From positions 42,934,440 to 42,998,439 of the forward strand of contig OX485807.1 in the NCBI GenBank assembly GCA_950295325.1: a stretch of DNA of 64,000 nucleotides, given 5' to 3'. Below, in pieces: positions 37,302 through 49,569 of this stretch; position 1 is the first letter of the stretch; each line of letters opens with the position of its first letter. The stretch is from Polytrichum commune (lineage: Eukaryota; Streptophyta; Polytrichopsida; Polytrichales; Polytrichaceae). The notes below the pieces were generated by a model. It ran no database searches. It saw nothing but the letters and a program-made list of their open reading frames with translations, and was not told where the DNA came from. The position numbers and the translations under genes are program-made.

Positions 37302-40300
37302 CTAAGAACCGACCTTTTCCATCACAAGAGGCATACCATGTTGAGGAGCAAGGGTAAGAATACCGATCATGGGAGTATGGCGATACTGAGGGGACAAGCG
37401 GAACCGGAATTGACGCAGCAACATTGCCATAATAACTTTTGCCTCTTGCATGGCAAATGTGTGACCCACACACGTGCGAGGTCCGAATGAGAATGGCAGG
37501 AGCGCCAGTTGGTGTTGGCCAACTTTGGCAGTTCCTTCAGAAAATCGCTCAGGCTGGAACTTCATGTAGTTGTCACCCCACAAGTCAGGGTCATGGTGGA
37601 GTGCTATCACTGGCAACCACACTCCGAGGTCCTTTGGCAACTCAAGGTCACCCAGTTTTACGTCGCGGGTTATAAATCTCCGATTGAGTGGAACTGGGGG
37701 GAACAACCGAAGCGACTCGTTCAATATCATAGTCAACTGCAACAAAAGCCACCACATAATTTGCATTAGTCAACATTCTCTTTCGAGTGAACCACTAATA
37801 AATAAATGCCAACTACATTACTGTAAAGGGCACTCTAATGTAATCTTTACTAATGCCGGAAATCAGTTTTCATGTGGCATCCAAGTGGGTCTCAAGCAAT
37901 GCAGGAGTAGCATGTGGTGGCATAAATGAGGTGAAAATATAGAGCCTTCTATGGTACATAACAAGTGCTTGTTACTCAGAAGAGAATTCACGAACTCAAA
38001 ATATTCATGTGTGCAACTTGTGCCTTGGAATTCCGAAGACAATTAGTTATGTGACTGGAATGGAAGATTATTTACCGAAACCAAGCCAAGATTGTCAAGA
38101 ATCAACCTCCACTTCTGTTCAGAAGTTGTGGACCATCAAAAAAATTTAATGCAGTTTCACATGGTCTACCGATCAGAATGATATGACTGGTGTATACTGG
38201 AAACCTATCTAATACAGGAAAGTAGCAAGGACAGTGAGAAAATTACATGGCAAGATTTGTCATGGGTGTAGAAAGCTTACAACTTTTAGCTTGCCGATGG
38301 CATCTGTATCCAGAGGTCGGTCCCCACAAACCTCGAGAACTTCAGCGCGTGCACGATCTTGCCATTCAGTATGCGTGCCCAACAACATTACTGTCCATGT
38401 CAACAATGTGGATGTGGTTTCCTGGCCTGCTGCGTAGAAAGTTTTGCATTCATCAATCAGAGCTTGCATATCAAAATGTGCCTTGCCACCTTTAGAAGAC
38501 ACGTCTTCATCAGCGGCCAGTATCATGAGGCCCAGCAAATCATGCCCGTAGGTTTCACTTTGGCCCTTCTTGATCTGATCCTTGCGCCCTTGGATGAGCT
38601 CTGTGAGCGCTAGTTTGAGCACCTTCTGTTGTTGCGCAATTTTAAGATTAGCTGGTGTTGGAAGACCTCTGCATCAAAAATGTGGGGGGTATCAGCAAGC
38701 AAGAGTTATACTTTCTCATGATGTATGGCCTCTAAGGGTCAACTGAAATGGAGTGAACCACGTGTAAGAAAAATAAATGATTTCAGCACCATGGGCGTGG
38801 ACATGCTCATAACCGCTTAGAGCCTCTTGATCCATGTCACCCGCATGGTCAGACCTCATCATGAAAGGAAGACATTCGATTATAGGATAGGTAAGAGGTT
38901 GAATAAAAAAGTGATGCGCCATGCCATGGGAATATGCAAAAGTCCACATTGCACAAATGGCTGCCCCTCAAATGAAAGTACCTCCAGAGAGTGTGAGGCC
39001 ATGGACGGAGAGGGCCACCATGGCAGCGAACATTTGTAAGTGTTGCTCCATTGCATGTCATATGCAAGGGCCATTTCAACGTTGTTCAAAAATAAATATT
39101 GGCTTAATACCATTCAAATGCCGCTTAAAAGTCGCATAGGACACTTAAAAGTAATATTTTGAAGGATGTTTGTTTAAGAATCCCACATTATGTGCTTGTG
39201 ATTTGTAGGCAGAAAGTAAATGGTTGTCATCCCTTTGCATTAAAGTTGATCTTACTTTCAATCAAAAGGAGGAAAGGAATATTTTTGGATTGCTTTGTTG
39301 AATATAGTATAATTATGGAATGAGAGACAATTTCACAAAAGAATGATGGAAGTTGAGGGCGTGGATGAGAAGAATTGAACCTGAAGAGGGGAATGGAGAG
39401 GAAAGGGTTATTCGCAGCCAGCAGTGTATAAAGCTTGTGTTGCTCTTCAAACACTCTTGTTCCTTTCTTGTAGCTACTTCCAAATGCGGTCCGAGAAATA
39501 ATGTCTGCTGTGACATTCTCAAGGTGCTTCTCCATCTGCACTTCCGCACTGCCACCTCCTGAATCGACCACCTTCTCTAGATCCTCCAGCATGCCTACTG
39601 TGCTCTCCACCATAGCTCCAAGCATGTGCTGGAAAAAGTAAGGGCAGAAAGTAATGAAGTCTAGGAAGAAAACTAATCTGCAATAACATAGACATCCCTC
39701 ATTTGGATTCTTATGAGGACAACCTACATTTGAGTGGTATGTGGCTGTTTGGGGTGGCCCCAACAACAGATACCAAAAATACACGAGTTTGAACGAGATT
39801 GGACTATATGATCAAAATATATATGATAACCATTCTAGACTCAATAGTCAAAATAATTGGGAGGACTTATATGGCCCTTTAACAAGCACAAGAATCTTCA
39901 CTTTAATATAGAACAAGATATTCATGAGCTCCAAAAATTCTGAGGAAAGTGGCTATGGTGGCCTCGATTTGAATTCTGCTAACCTTTTTGTACCAGTTGC
40001 ATGTTTCACATCCTGGGAGACGCGGCTGGTCCGGAAAAGCAACCATTTATGACCCATCTATGCTAAGTGTAATTCCAATAGGCACCACGGGCCTTGGCTT
40101 GGTGGTTAGGGCTCATGGCCCCCAATGAGGAGGTTGTGGGTTCTATTCCCCATGCCGGCGTGGTGCTCACCACCTTAGTCCATCCCAACTATGGTGGGGG
40201 GTCCTTTGGACCTTGTTGTATGGGTACCTCAAAGCCCTTTGGGGGGATACCATGTCGGGTATCTTCAAGGCACTAGTGGCTAGCTAGGAACTAGTGTGGT

Positions 40301-42877
40301 GTGTCACTATAGTGTCCATCCTCGAAAGGGGAGAGTAGTATTGTCCCAATGTCCCCTTGTCCGGTGGGCATCGGGTCATTGGCATTACGAACGGACACTT
40401 TATTCACGCCGGCCCCTTGCAAAAAAGGGACCGGAGTTTCTATCTATCTATCTGTAATTCCAGTTAGGTCTGCAGGAGATGTTCCATGGTCAAACTAATG
40501 TCTGTCTTAAATGCCTAAGGTTTGAGATATCCATCACCTGACAAAGTGGAAGTTGATCTGTAATTAAAAATGATAAGTTGGATGATGGGGGATAGGAATG
40601 TATATAACCAATTATTTACCTTGATTCTGTCATGGTGGAATGCAGGACTAACAATTCGGCGGTGGAGAGACCATTCTTCCCCAACTGTGCTCACAAGCCC
40701 CTTGCCCAACAATGCTGTCAAGCCTCGCACCTGCTCATCGCTTTTTGAGTTGAACCCATTCTTGTTCAACAGAACTTCCTTGATAAGCTGGGGGTCTGAA
40801 AGCGTCAGCAGTGGGGTACGCCCGAACCACCACAGGTGCTGCTTCCCTGCAGATTCATGTGAATGTCTAGAAATTAGTGATTAAACCCAATGTTGGACTG
40901 GTATACAGGCGAATGCATGGTATCAAGAATCAACATCAATAATGGAATCAAAGAACCTACCCAACTGGATCAAAATTGTAATATCAATTAAAAATTGATG
41001 TTGGTGGGTATCTCAAGATGAGAGAATCTTTGTTTCCACAGCTTATTATTGGGTTCAATACCATCTAAACCATAAGGATATTAGAGCGACTTTTACCAAG
41101 TATGTATGAAAGTTCTTGCATGGTATATGATATTGAAGAAAAATATAATCTTCAAAAACCCATACCCTACTAGTATCAAAAACCTTAAAATCCTCACTAT
41201 AGATACTCGAATGGTATTAAAAAAAGAAGACAATATCAGTTTAACACTGGCTTGAACCACATGATTAAGTTCTCAAACAGCTACTTGGATATCAAGCGAC
41301 CGGTTATGGTTGTACTTCACAACACATAGCATTCTCCACATGTCAGTTAAAGATCTAAACCCAAGTTGAATCATACGCACAAGGATTGTTTTCTGGGATC
41401 ACGGGGGGAGCTGGAAAATATAATTACAAAACTTCAAAGAAATCTCAGATTCTTCTTCTTACTTACTATCTGTTTCATAGTTGAAAGATAATCGAAGACT
41501 TCAACCCCAGTTGAAGCCGACAAGGATTCTTCTCAGGGATCACAGTGGGAGATGAAAGGTCGAATTACACAACTCACAAAAACGCTCGAATTCTTCCTAC
41601 TATATATTTCATGATGGAGAGGTAATTGAAGACCTAAAACCCCAGTTTATGCCTACAAGGGTTCTTCTCTGTGATCACAGTGGGAGGAAGATCGAGCATA
41701 TAAATCACAAAAACGCACAAATTCTTCTCACTATCTATTTCACAGTGGAAAGGTTGAAGACGTTGCAGCCTACACGGATGCTTCTCTGGACAGCCGAAGC
41801 TGGAAGATCAAATCACAATTTTGTTTTAAATGATCAAATTCTCCTTACTATCAATTTCATAGTGGAAAGGTAATTGAAGAGTACTAAAACCCAAGTTGAA
41901 GCCTTCTACAATTCTTCTCTGGGATCACGGTGGGAGGAAGGTCGAATTACAAAATTTCTTAATTTCTTCTTACTATCTAAGTACTTCATAGTAGAAAGGT
42001 TGAAGGCCTAAACCCAAATTGAAGCTTACAAGGATCCCAAGTGGAAGCCCACAAGGATTCCTCTCCGGGATCACAGTGGGAGGAAGTTCGCATTACACAA
42101 ATCCTCAAATTCTTCTTCTTGCTGTCGATTTTTATAACGGAAAGGTAATTGAAGACCTAAACCCAAGTTCATTCAAAGCCCACAAGAATGGATTGTTCTC
42201 TGGCAAGATGACAGTGGGAGGAAGATCGAATCACAAAAATGCTCAATTTCTTCGTACTATCTAAGTACTTCATAAGGGAAAGGTTGAAAGCCTAAACCCG
42301 AGTTTAAGCCTACAAGAATTCCTCTCTGGGATCACAGAGGGAGGTGGAAGATTGAATTAAAAAAATCACAAAATTGCTCAAATTCAGATTATACTTCCAT
42401 AATAAAGGATTTAATGTAATCAAAGACCTAAACCCAACTTCATTCGAAGTCTACAAGTCTAATGGATTGTTCTCTGGGCTAATGACAGAGGGAGCAAGAT
42501 CCAGAGTTATCTATCTAGCTAGCTTGCAGCCACTTACCATACTGCTTAGTCCAGGAGACATGGAAGGGCAGAATTCGCGGAACAAGGTCGTAGTCACCAA
42601 CATCCATATCCTTCTGCTGCACCTCTAGGACCATCTTCCTCCGCTCAGCCATGTTGCCCAGCAACCACTGGGGCGGAGGCCCAGTCACTCCCTGCCTCTC
42701 CATCACCTGCCTCACCCTTCGAGGGACCAACACAAATTGCTGCACCATCGGCAAGGTCAAGTGCACAAAGATTAAGCCAAGCACCGTGGGAATGATGGCA
42801 GCAGCCCACCACCATAGTTGCTGATGCTGCTGCTGCTGATCATCATGAGCAGCCTGCAGAAACTGCAACAACTCCAT
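37302..42877 (-). CDS. Cytochrome P450, CYP72 clan (CYP734/CYP735-like), P450-A, 5 exons, 545 aa
   Basis: Membrane-bound ER haem monooxygenase. CYP72-clan members hydroxylate hormones (brassinosteroids, cytokinins) and terpenoids; the substrate cannot be read from sequence. Exons: 42538-42877, 40620-40846, 39381-39628, 38281-38668, 37302-37736. They total 1638 nt, in frame. An N-terminal hydrophobic anchor (WWWAAAIIPTVLGLIFV) is followed by RQGVTGPPPQWLLGN. The I-helix AGQETT is at 352-357, the K-helix ESLR at 408-411, PERF at 463-466, and the haem ligand loop FSFGPRTCVG at 483-492 with Cys490. All key P450 residues are intact. An in-frame ATG at 42994 would add 39 aa; the 42877 start gives a usual N-terminus. 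Intron 1 holds a degenerate tandem array and intron 2 a SINE. It shares exon number, phases and the 227-nt exon 2 with P450-B, so they are tandem duplicates. Confidence 0.9.
40078..40452 (+). mobile_element. tRNA-derived SINE in P450-A intron 2
   Basis: The head has a pol III A-box-like TTGGCTTGGTGGTTAGGG and a B-box-like GTGGGTTCTATTCCC about 35 bp later, as in tRNA-derived SINEs. The body is about 375 bp and ends in a (TCTA)n simple-repeat tail. A 10-bp target-site duplication TGTAATTCCA flanks it (40068-40077 and 40453-40462). It lies antisense to the P450 transcript. Its 60-codon open frame is incidental. Confidence 0.8.
41340..42500. repeat. Degenerate tandem array (about 8-9 units of 117-148 bp) in P450-A intron 1
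   Basis: Units recur with the landmark GGGATCACAGTGGGAGGAAG or a near variant at about 41396, 41537, 41671, 41788, 41921, 42068, 42202, 42327 and 42476. Each unit then has AAATTCTTC(TT)ACTATCT, TTCATAGTGGAAAGGT, GAAGACCTAAACCCAAGTT and ACAAGGATTCTTCTCT. Units vary in length and have small indels. The last ends about 40 bp inside the intron from exon 1. No coding frame persists across units. Confidence 0.8.
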
Positions 42878-43240
42878 AGCTTGAACTACCAGAATTATCT
42901 GCACTCCTGCAAGAATCTGGAAACGTTTGCTCGCTCTTGAAGCGGTGATGTTGGGGTTGTTGATGATGTGATTTTTGGGTTCCTTGGTGTTCACAGGTTA
43001 TGTAAGTTGGAAGATTTTCTGATCAGAAGCTTCCTGCAGAGGATGGAATCATGGGGCTTGGCGAACTCCAAGGACGTCTGGTCTTGCAGAAACTATTGCA
43101 GAAGTTGACTGTGTTATTGGTGATGACAGGATGGAGGATAGTATGATAGTTTGATCTCAGTTTTGTGGAAGAGTCTGTGGCGGCTAGATCCATTTTTATG
43201 GACTAGACTAAAATGACCAATCACTTAAGAAAAGATTACT

Positions 43241-43393
43241 TAACATTATTCAGATCCATAACAATGTTCTGTGGAACTAACAATATTCAACAAAATATTC
43301 CCATATATACTTCACATTCAGTATGAATGTGGGGAATATTCTGTTGAATATTGTCAGTCCCACAAAACATTGTTGTGGATCTGAGTAATGTTA
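43241..43393. mobile_element. Hairpin MITE family 3, copy 1
   Basis: The left arm TAACATTATTCAGATCCATA continues to about 43302. It is mirrored by the right arm ending GGATCTGAGTAATGTTA, giving about 60-bp inverted arms with roughly 85-90% identity by eye and a short loop. A second copy is at 49104-49249. No ORF. Confidence 0.7.
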
Positions 43394-44059
43394 TGTATGT
43401 GCCAGATTTGGAGAAGTATAAAGGCGGTGCAAAAAATTTCCCGTGTAGGAGGATAGAAATAAGGAGGATTGCAAAAAAATTGGCAATTTTATTCCTTGAA
43501 CTAAAATTACTATGAAGATTTTGAAGCCAAAAGTTGGTCTGAACATATTACCAATGTCTGGAGTCCACTATAACTGCTTAGTTTAATCGCTCATTCTTCC
43601 TCAGTTTTGGCACTCAAAACCAAGACATGCGTCATGACACTATTGGTTCTGGCTTGATTGACATCGAGCCCTAGCATGATCAAAAGTCCGGTACTCTACA
43701 TGTTGCCGATGGGCCTTGATTGGGAATAGACTCCTCTAGTTTAGATAACCAACTGAGACCAACTTTTGGCTTCAAAATGAGAGGAGAGTGGATAATGAGC
43801 TGCGGATGTGAGTCATTCTCCTACTCGAGCTAATTATTAGTTATAATTGATCATCTTGTGGAGTGAATTTGGGAATTGTGGATGATATCATCATGCCTTC
43901 ATGGATGAAAAAAATATGACAAAGATTGATACCCCTTGTGCTTGGTTATGAGATGGTGTACGAATGCCCAAAGAGGAAGAAAGTGGATTTATGTGAAGTG
44001 AAAGGCAAGAGAATAGAAATGTGCTTTAAGTTTATGGATTTGACGTGTATGCAAATGTG

Positions 44060-45085
44060 ATGATGATCAAGTAATTGGAGTAAGTCAACCACAATATCGG
44101 AATGAGCATGCGACCAATCGCGTGGAAGGTGAGAGGTAATTGTTGTGTTTACTTCCGGTGTGGTTCGTGTGAAATGGGTTTGGTCGGGAGAGGTGAAACC
44201 CACTTGTTCCCACTTGTGACTCCTTTGGCACTCTCAAGAAAATTTTCCTTGTCGACCAACGGTTGTGGTACTAGGAGGAAGTTAAATTTCTTCATTACCT
44301 CCTCTTGAGGGTACTACTCTGGAGAATTTTTTCATAAGAGGGAATACAATGTTGTGTTCTAGTCCATCAGGCAATCTTGAGGCTAGCTAATAGGCAAATG
44401 TACCACATGATAACACACATTGGTGGCCTTACCTTGGAGATTAATTTATTCATATTATTACCTATCATATTCCATACTCTTGGTTGTGGGTCTCAGGTGC
44501 CACAATGCAGTTTACCTTGACACTTGTTAATTTGCTTTTAGATTTTCCAAATAACTTGAAGTTAACAAAAGAAGCATTTCTCAACAGATCAAATTTGTAT
44601 TACGTAGGTCCAACATCTAGTTGGATCAAACATAATTGTTCAAGTATGATCAGCTTATTGGCCAAAGAAATTGGTACACAAGATCGGAATGAACATACAA
44701 CCCGATTACTATGAATCTAATAAGTTTTGCTTTGACTCCTCTTGGGCTTGGTGTGAGATGGGTTTTCCTTGGGAGGGGTGAAATGTATAGTACTTCACCT
44801 CCTCCTTTGCAATTTCAAATGTTTTAAATCCTTGTCAACTATTGGTCGTGGTACGTAGGAGGAGGTTAGTCTAACATTTGTTAGGACCTCTTACCACCAT
44901 GAGAGACATTAAACAAGGTGCTACAATGCATCTTGAAGCATGAAGGCTAATAGGTAAATGTACCATTTGGTAGTCTGCAGCCCCTACACTTGGAAGTTGC
45001 ATGAGGATTCCATCCACCAAATAGTTGTGGGTTTCTGGTGCTACTTTTAATGCCAATGAACTCTACATTGGCACTTGGTTTCGAG
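44060..45085. repeat. Diverged direct duplication, period about 590 bp
   Basis: Segments near 44060-44530 and 44640-45085 share ordered blocks: CGGAATGA(G/A)CAT, GTGTGAAATGGGTTT or GTGTGAGATGGGTTT, GGGAG(A/G)GGTGAAA, CTTGTC(G/A)AC, GGT(T/C)GTGGTAC, GCTAATAGG(C/T)AAATGTACCA and TTGTGGGTNTC. Divergence is high with indels. No coding function is evident. Confidence 0.5.
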
Positions 45086-46703
45086 TGCCATAAAGTGTGG
45101 GGCCCTATAAGTAGATTAAGGAGACAACCAAGAGGATGGAACCTTTAAGCTGTGGCCTCTTTTTTTGTGCACTCAATTCACGGAAAAAAATGCCATTCAA
45201 TTAGCAGATCTTGTACAAATCTAATGCCATAAGAATGAGATTGAGGTTCGCTCACCTCAATTGGTGAAGATTTTTCCAGAAAGTGTCTACGTGGTCTTCT
45301 GAAATGATTATATAAATGCGCCTAAAGTGGTTGGTGCTAAACGGCTGTCATTGAATGTTAACTTTTTAACTATTCCAACCAATGAACCATCTTGTCAACC
45401 CTTTAAATAAACAATAAACTGAACCATTTTACAACCAAAAGTAAGTGTTTAACTAAACCTAGCGTTCTACAAGCCTCAGGTCTCGCGCCAGTTGCAACAC
45501 TCCAAAAAACACCATATTCTTGGTTCCATAGTCTTTGTATTTCCGAGCTTTACCGGAATTGATCAATTCATTTCCGAGAAAACGATGTCATAGGCACGTT
45601 GACACCCGAGAAATCCTTAGAACGCCGAAGGCACCGTTTATTGTGTGGCACTTGGAAACTTAAGAGAACCTTCATAGCAATGGGGGGTTGCAAGGGTCCG
45701 GGCCAAGAAGTGAACCTTGAGAGTCAAAGGGGCCGTGGGCAGCACCACAATGCACGACACACCCAGCTTTATAAGCACCTCGCTTAGTATCGCATGCTCA
45801 TGCAAGGCTTTCACTAGCAGCTTGTGATGGCCCATTTTCCTTTTCCCTACAAGCTTCATATCTCCTTCACGTCTTCCAAGGGAAGATTCTCCCTTTGCAT
45901 GTGTTCCCCGGGTGAATGTTCACAACACCTACTGAGGGTTGGTTTACACTATAGACCAGGAAGTCGTTCCATAGCGTTGTAAGAGTGTTGATTGGTTGTT
46001 CAACTCGTCCCAGGATCACTTCAGTTTACACCAAGGGAAAAATGGTGGAGTGATCGTGGAGGTTGAGGTCCCCAAAGACATATTTTAAGGTCTAGTTAAT
46101 ACACTGACATGATCCAACGGGTGAGAGAGAGGCAAGAGAGGTAGTATGGTAGGAAAAGGCAGGGGCCCATGGCAGAGAAATGTTATTTTTTTAATGAAGT
46201 TATTTTTTTGAGGGGGGTTTATGTACAACTCTTTCCACTAGGTAAGGCTCACAAGGCACAATTTTTGGTATTTATATGATGTAAATGAATCTTGAGAAGC
46301 AAGTATGCCCTCTATGTGCCTAGATCATATCATAGCCCATAAGACATACCGTTTCTTTCATGCCCTACCCCTTTAACTTGCTCCCACATGTTTCATCAAA
46401 CAATGTGGGACATCTAGCACTCAAGAATTTGAGTACACATGGTGAAGCGGGTTGCAAATAATGCTCATTGTACAACACAAGGTACATGTCACATGTAAAT
46501 TGCATTGAACATGAACAAATCAAATCGCTCATTTTTTTTTGTTGTAAAAGTTGTTGTGAGAAGATTTGCAAGCCACATCTTTGACACATTTAACAAGAAG
46601 TGAAGACAAATAAAGCCCAAGAGAAGACAAGAGAATGAGCAAACTTGAATTTTTCTCAAAAATGCCCTTTTTGGTGCATGGTTGTTCTTCTTGGTCCACA
46701 TTT

Positions 46704-46841
46704 GGTTTACACCTAGTGAGGGGCCCAAAGCTTTTAAAACATATTTTTAAAGAAGTCGGACCATGGAAATTGGATCATGAATTCAAGCCATTGAAAAAGC
46801 CCCCCTTCCATGGTCCGACTTCATGGTCTATAGTGTAAACC
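46704..46841. repeat. Nested inverted repeat
   Basis: The outer arms GGTTTACAC (46704-46712) and GTGTAAACC (46833-46841) enclose the inner perfect arms GAAGTCGGACCATGGAA (46752-46768) and its complement (46806-46822). A related string GGTTTACACTATAGACC begins at 45941. It is probably a small MITE or foldback element. Confidence 0.5.
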
Positions 46842-47961
46842 GGCCCATGAAGGGGAGGGGAGGGTGGAATTGCTTATTGTTATTTCATAGCCCAGAGCTT
46901 CTTATATTTAGCTAAGGTAGATGAGGCTATTTCGATTAGCTTCCTTAATCAGACACCTATTTTTGGTTCTTAATCGGCAAGACATCACTTTCATATTATT
47001 TGGGTTAGTCACCTTTGCAAAAGTCAAACTACATCCACCATCCTCCATAATAATGAATGCTAATCAACTGAGCTATCATGACACGCTTGATTTTTGTGGG
47101 TGAGGTGGGAAAATTAGGAGGTGGCATGTGGTTGTGAGGTGCCCACCAACTTGTATTGTGGGTACTCTATAATGGAAAGCCAAGCCAACAACATTTTATA
47201 TTACTTGTGACCACTTTAGAGACATTACACAACCATTATTGGCATTAAAATATGGTCTTTAGTGGCAAATGACCCATGTAAAATCTAGTAATGATGTCTT
47301 CCACTTACACAACAATGAATGATGAAAGAGTACCCCTTATGACATCAATTTGAGAAGCAAAGAATCTTTGACTATGGAGCTTAGATCAACATCTTCCTCA
47401 ACTCCAATTTCAACGATTTCAAATTCTTTGGTCTTGATTCGCAATTGCTAAAATGCTCAAGCTTCTAATGATTGAATCCATCAACGAATGATTCCACAAA
47501 GCTTGAGGTGTCCACATTAGCCTCATCTACCTTAAATCAACCCTCAAATTGGGGCTAGAGACCTTAAATAAGTCTAGAGAGCTTAGATTTGAATGAATCA
47601 ACAACCAAACCTGTAGAATCAGTTTTTTACTATTTCCCTCTTAGTAGGTGTTGGGAAACCAACCGGTGTGTCAAGTGATTTAACTTAGGGTGGGATTAAA
47701 CTTGGGTCCACGTGCAAAGAAATTTCAAAATTGAGTGATCTTATTGGTCAAGAGCAAAATTTTGGACCCAAGGTGTTTACACCATGGTTTATGTTCAAAG
47801 CATAAAAAAAATGAACGGTGCTAATGTGGCATCACATTCTAACCAAATTATAGATTTCTTCACTCAAAGAAATTATTGGACCTCCTAGTGTGAGATGCAC
47901 AAATCTTCAAGCTTGGGTCCAATATCAAATCCGAAAACATGATCATTACATGTTATTTCCT

Positions 47962-48090
47962 AGGGGTCATCGGAAACCTAAATGACATGTGTGGGTAGCT
48001 ATGAATTTGGGCCCCTTATATACAAAAAAATTATAGAGAAAAAGAAATGTATACGTACTAACCGAATGCCAAAAAATGGACTTATGTATC
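47962..48090. repeat. Dispersed repeat family 2, copy 2
   Basis: It contains CCTAAATGACATGTGTGGGT, GCTATGAATTTGGGCCCCTT and, later, GCCAAAAAATGGACTTATGT. These parallel 31979-32130 in the same order and orientation. Confidence 0.5.
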
Positions 48091-48309
48091 TTATTGGCCT
48101 GCATATGTGGCACCTACGGCCCAGGTGGTACACTCTAAACTCCGAAGTATCACACCTTTGGCAACCAAAGTGCACGTGATATTACGGAGTTTGGCAGTGT
48201 TAACATGGATGCTACACTGTTACCTACGCTAGTGTGGTCCACTCCACTTGGCCTTCCCGGGCGATGTGACGGACGCATGCACCAACGTTCAACAAGTGGC
48301 ATAAGAAAA

Positions 48310-48329
48310 AGAAGAAGAAGAAGAAGAAG
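48310..48329. repeat. GAA microsatellite
   Basis: About 20 bp of pure (GAA)n. Confidence 0.8.
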
Positions 48330-48736
48330 GTGACACTCTGCATGTTGACACATGGCGTAATGCGAGGGTGTGGGTGACTTCTTTCATGGTTTGCATTAAT
48401 GACAAATTTTGTGATAAAAGGGAGAAAAATGTGACAATAAGGAGTGAGATTTGAACTATGAACATCCGTTCCCTAGGGTTTTGGGATACTGGAGAGTGTG
48501 TGACATTATGAAGGTTGATATTACGGAGTTTAGGGTGTAGTTGTTGCCGCCTCGACATGAGTAGCCCGGGCAATTGGCCCTGGAAAGTCACTTTCACTTC
48601 TCATTCACTATGTGGACAAAGTTGAGTATTCGGAGTTACCTTGGGGTTGGTCAAGCTTTGGGCCACCCTAACCCATTGAGTGCTTTGCTTGTGGTAGGCC
48701 CTTCCTAGGGCTCATGTGCCAGGGGCTTAAGGGTGA

Positions 48737-48867
48737 GTTTTCATGTAGGCCACTCGTCCACTGGATTCTAGTGGAAATGTAAATTGCATTGGCTAGAATT
48801 TACATCTCTGCTAAGTGGAATATACATTTCCACTAGAATCCAGTGGACGAGTGGCCTACATGGAAAC
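48737..48867. repeat. Long near-perfect hairpin, 45-bp arms
   Basis: The left arm is 48737-48781 and the right arm 48823-48867. The arms are reverse complements over 45 bp with a single mismatch that I can see, separated by a 41-bp loop. Key inner string: GGATTCTAGTGGAAATGTA. The high arm identity implies a young foldback MITE or a structured RNA source. No clear target duplication is visible. Confidence 0.8.
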
Positions 48868-49103
48868 TAATGTTTCTCTATTGAGCATGGCCCCATGGCG
48901 CATATAAATGAATGCACATGTTCACAATTCTTCATTCAAAATTAGATTGGCAACTTTTGCAACTTAAGTTTCCTATCAACCGTTGATGACCAAAAGTCTG
49001 ATCCCACTCATTCTTGGGGTCGGCGATTGGCCTCCTGTCTCTATCAAATTATTGAAGGAAAATTAAACTGAAAGTCTTGTGACAAATTCTGTTTGTAGTA
49101 TCA

Positions 49104-49249
49104 TAACATTATTCAGATCCATAATAATATTTTGTGGGACTGACAATATTTCATGGAATATTGTAGAATATTCCCCATATTCAATTTAAAATAAGGAAAA
49201 TATTCTGTAGAATACTGTCAATCCCACATAACATTGTTATGGATCTGAA
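49104..49249. mobile_element. Hairpin MITE family 3, copy 2
   Basis: It starts TAACATTATTCAGATCCATA as copy 1 does and ends CATTGTTATGGATCTGA, with the terminal TAATGTTA of copy 1 missing. The interior also shares AATATTCTGTAGAATACTGT-like segments with copy 1. Confidence 0.65.
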
Positions 49250-49569
49250 GACAAACTTTCTCCTAAAACATATGGGCTGACTCACTCACACCTTCCAAGT
49301 TTCACGCGACAGAAGCTGATATATTCACTCCCTTTCTATTACATAACATAAATCATCATATTTTCTGAGTGAAAGTATAGTGTTCTTGTGCTAATTTGTT
49401 ACTATACGTTTGAATTGCAAACTCTAGCCTCAATTGCAGGTGAAACTGGGCAAGCATGCCTACAATCATGTAGAATGTGGAGGATTTTTTTTGTGGGGAC
49501 CATCATGGGCTCGACACTTGGTATAACTTAGAGATAGAAGAACAATGTTAGGATCATCACAAGTACACT

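Noticed and set aside
40094-40276. 60-codon plus-strand frame
   Set aside because: It lies inside the SINE and follows its pol III promoter region.
41396-42500. Array considered as CRISPR-like
   Set aside because: Units are imperfect, over 100 bp, have no constant repeat/variable spacer structure, and sit in a plant intron.
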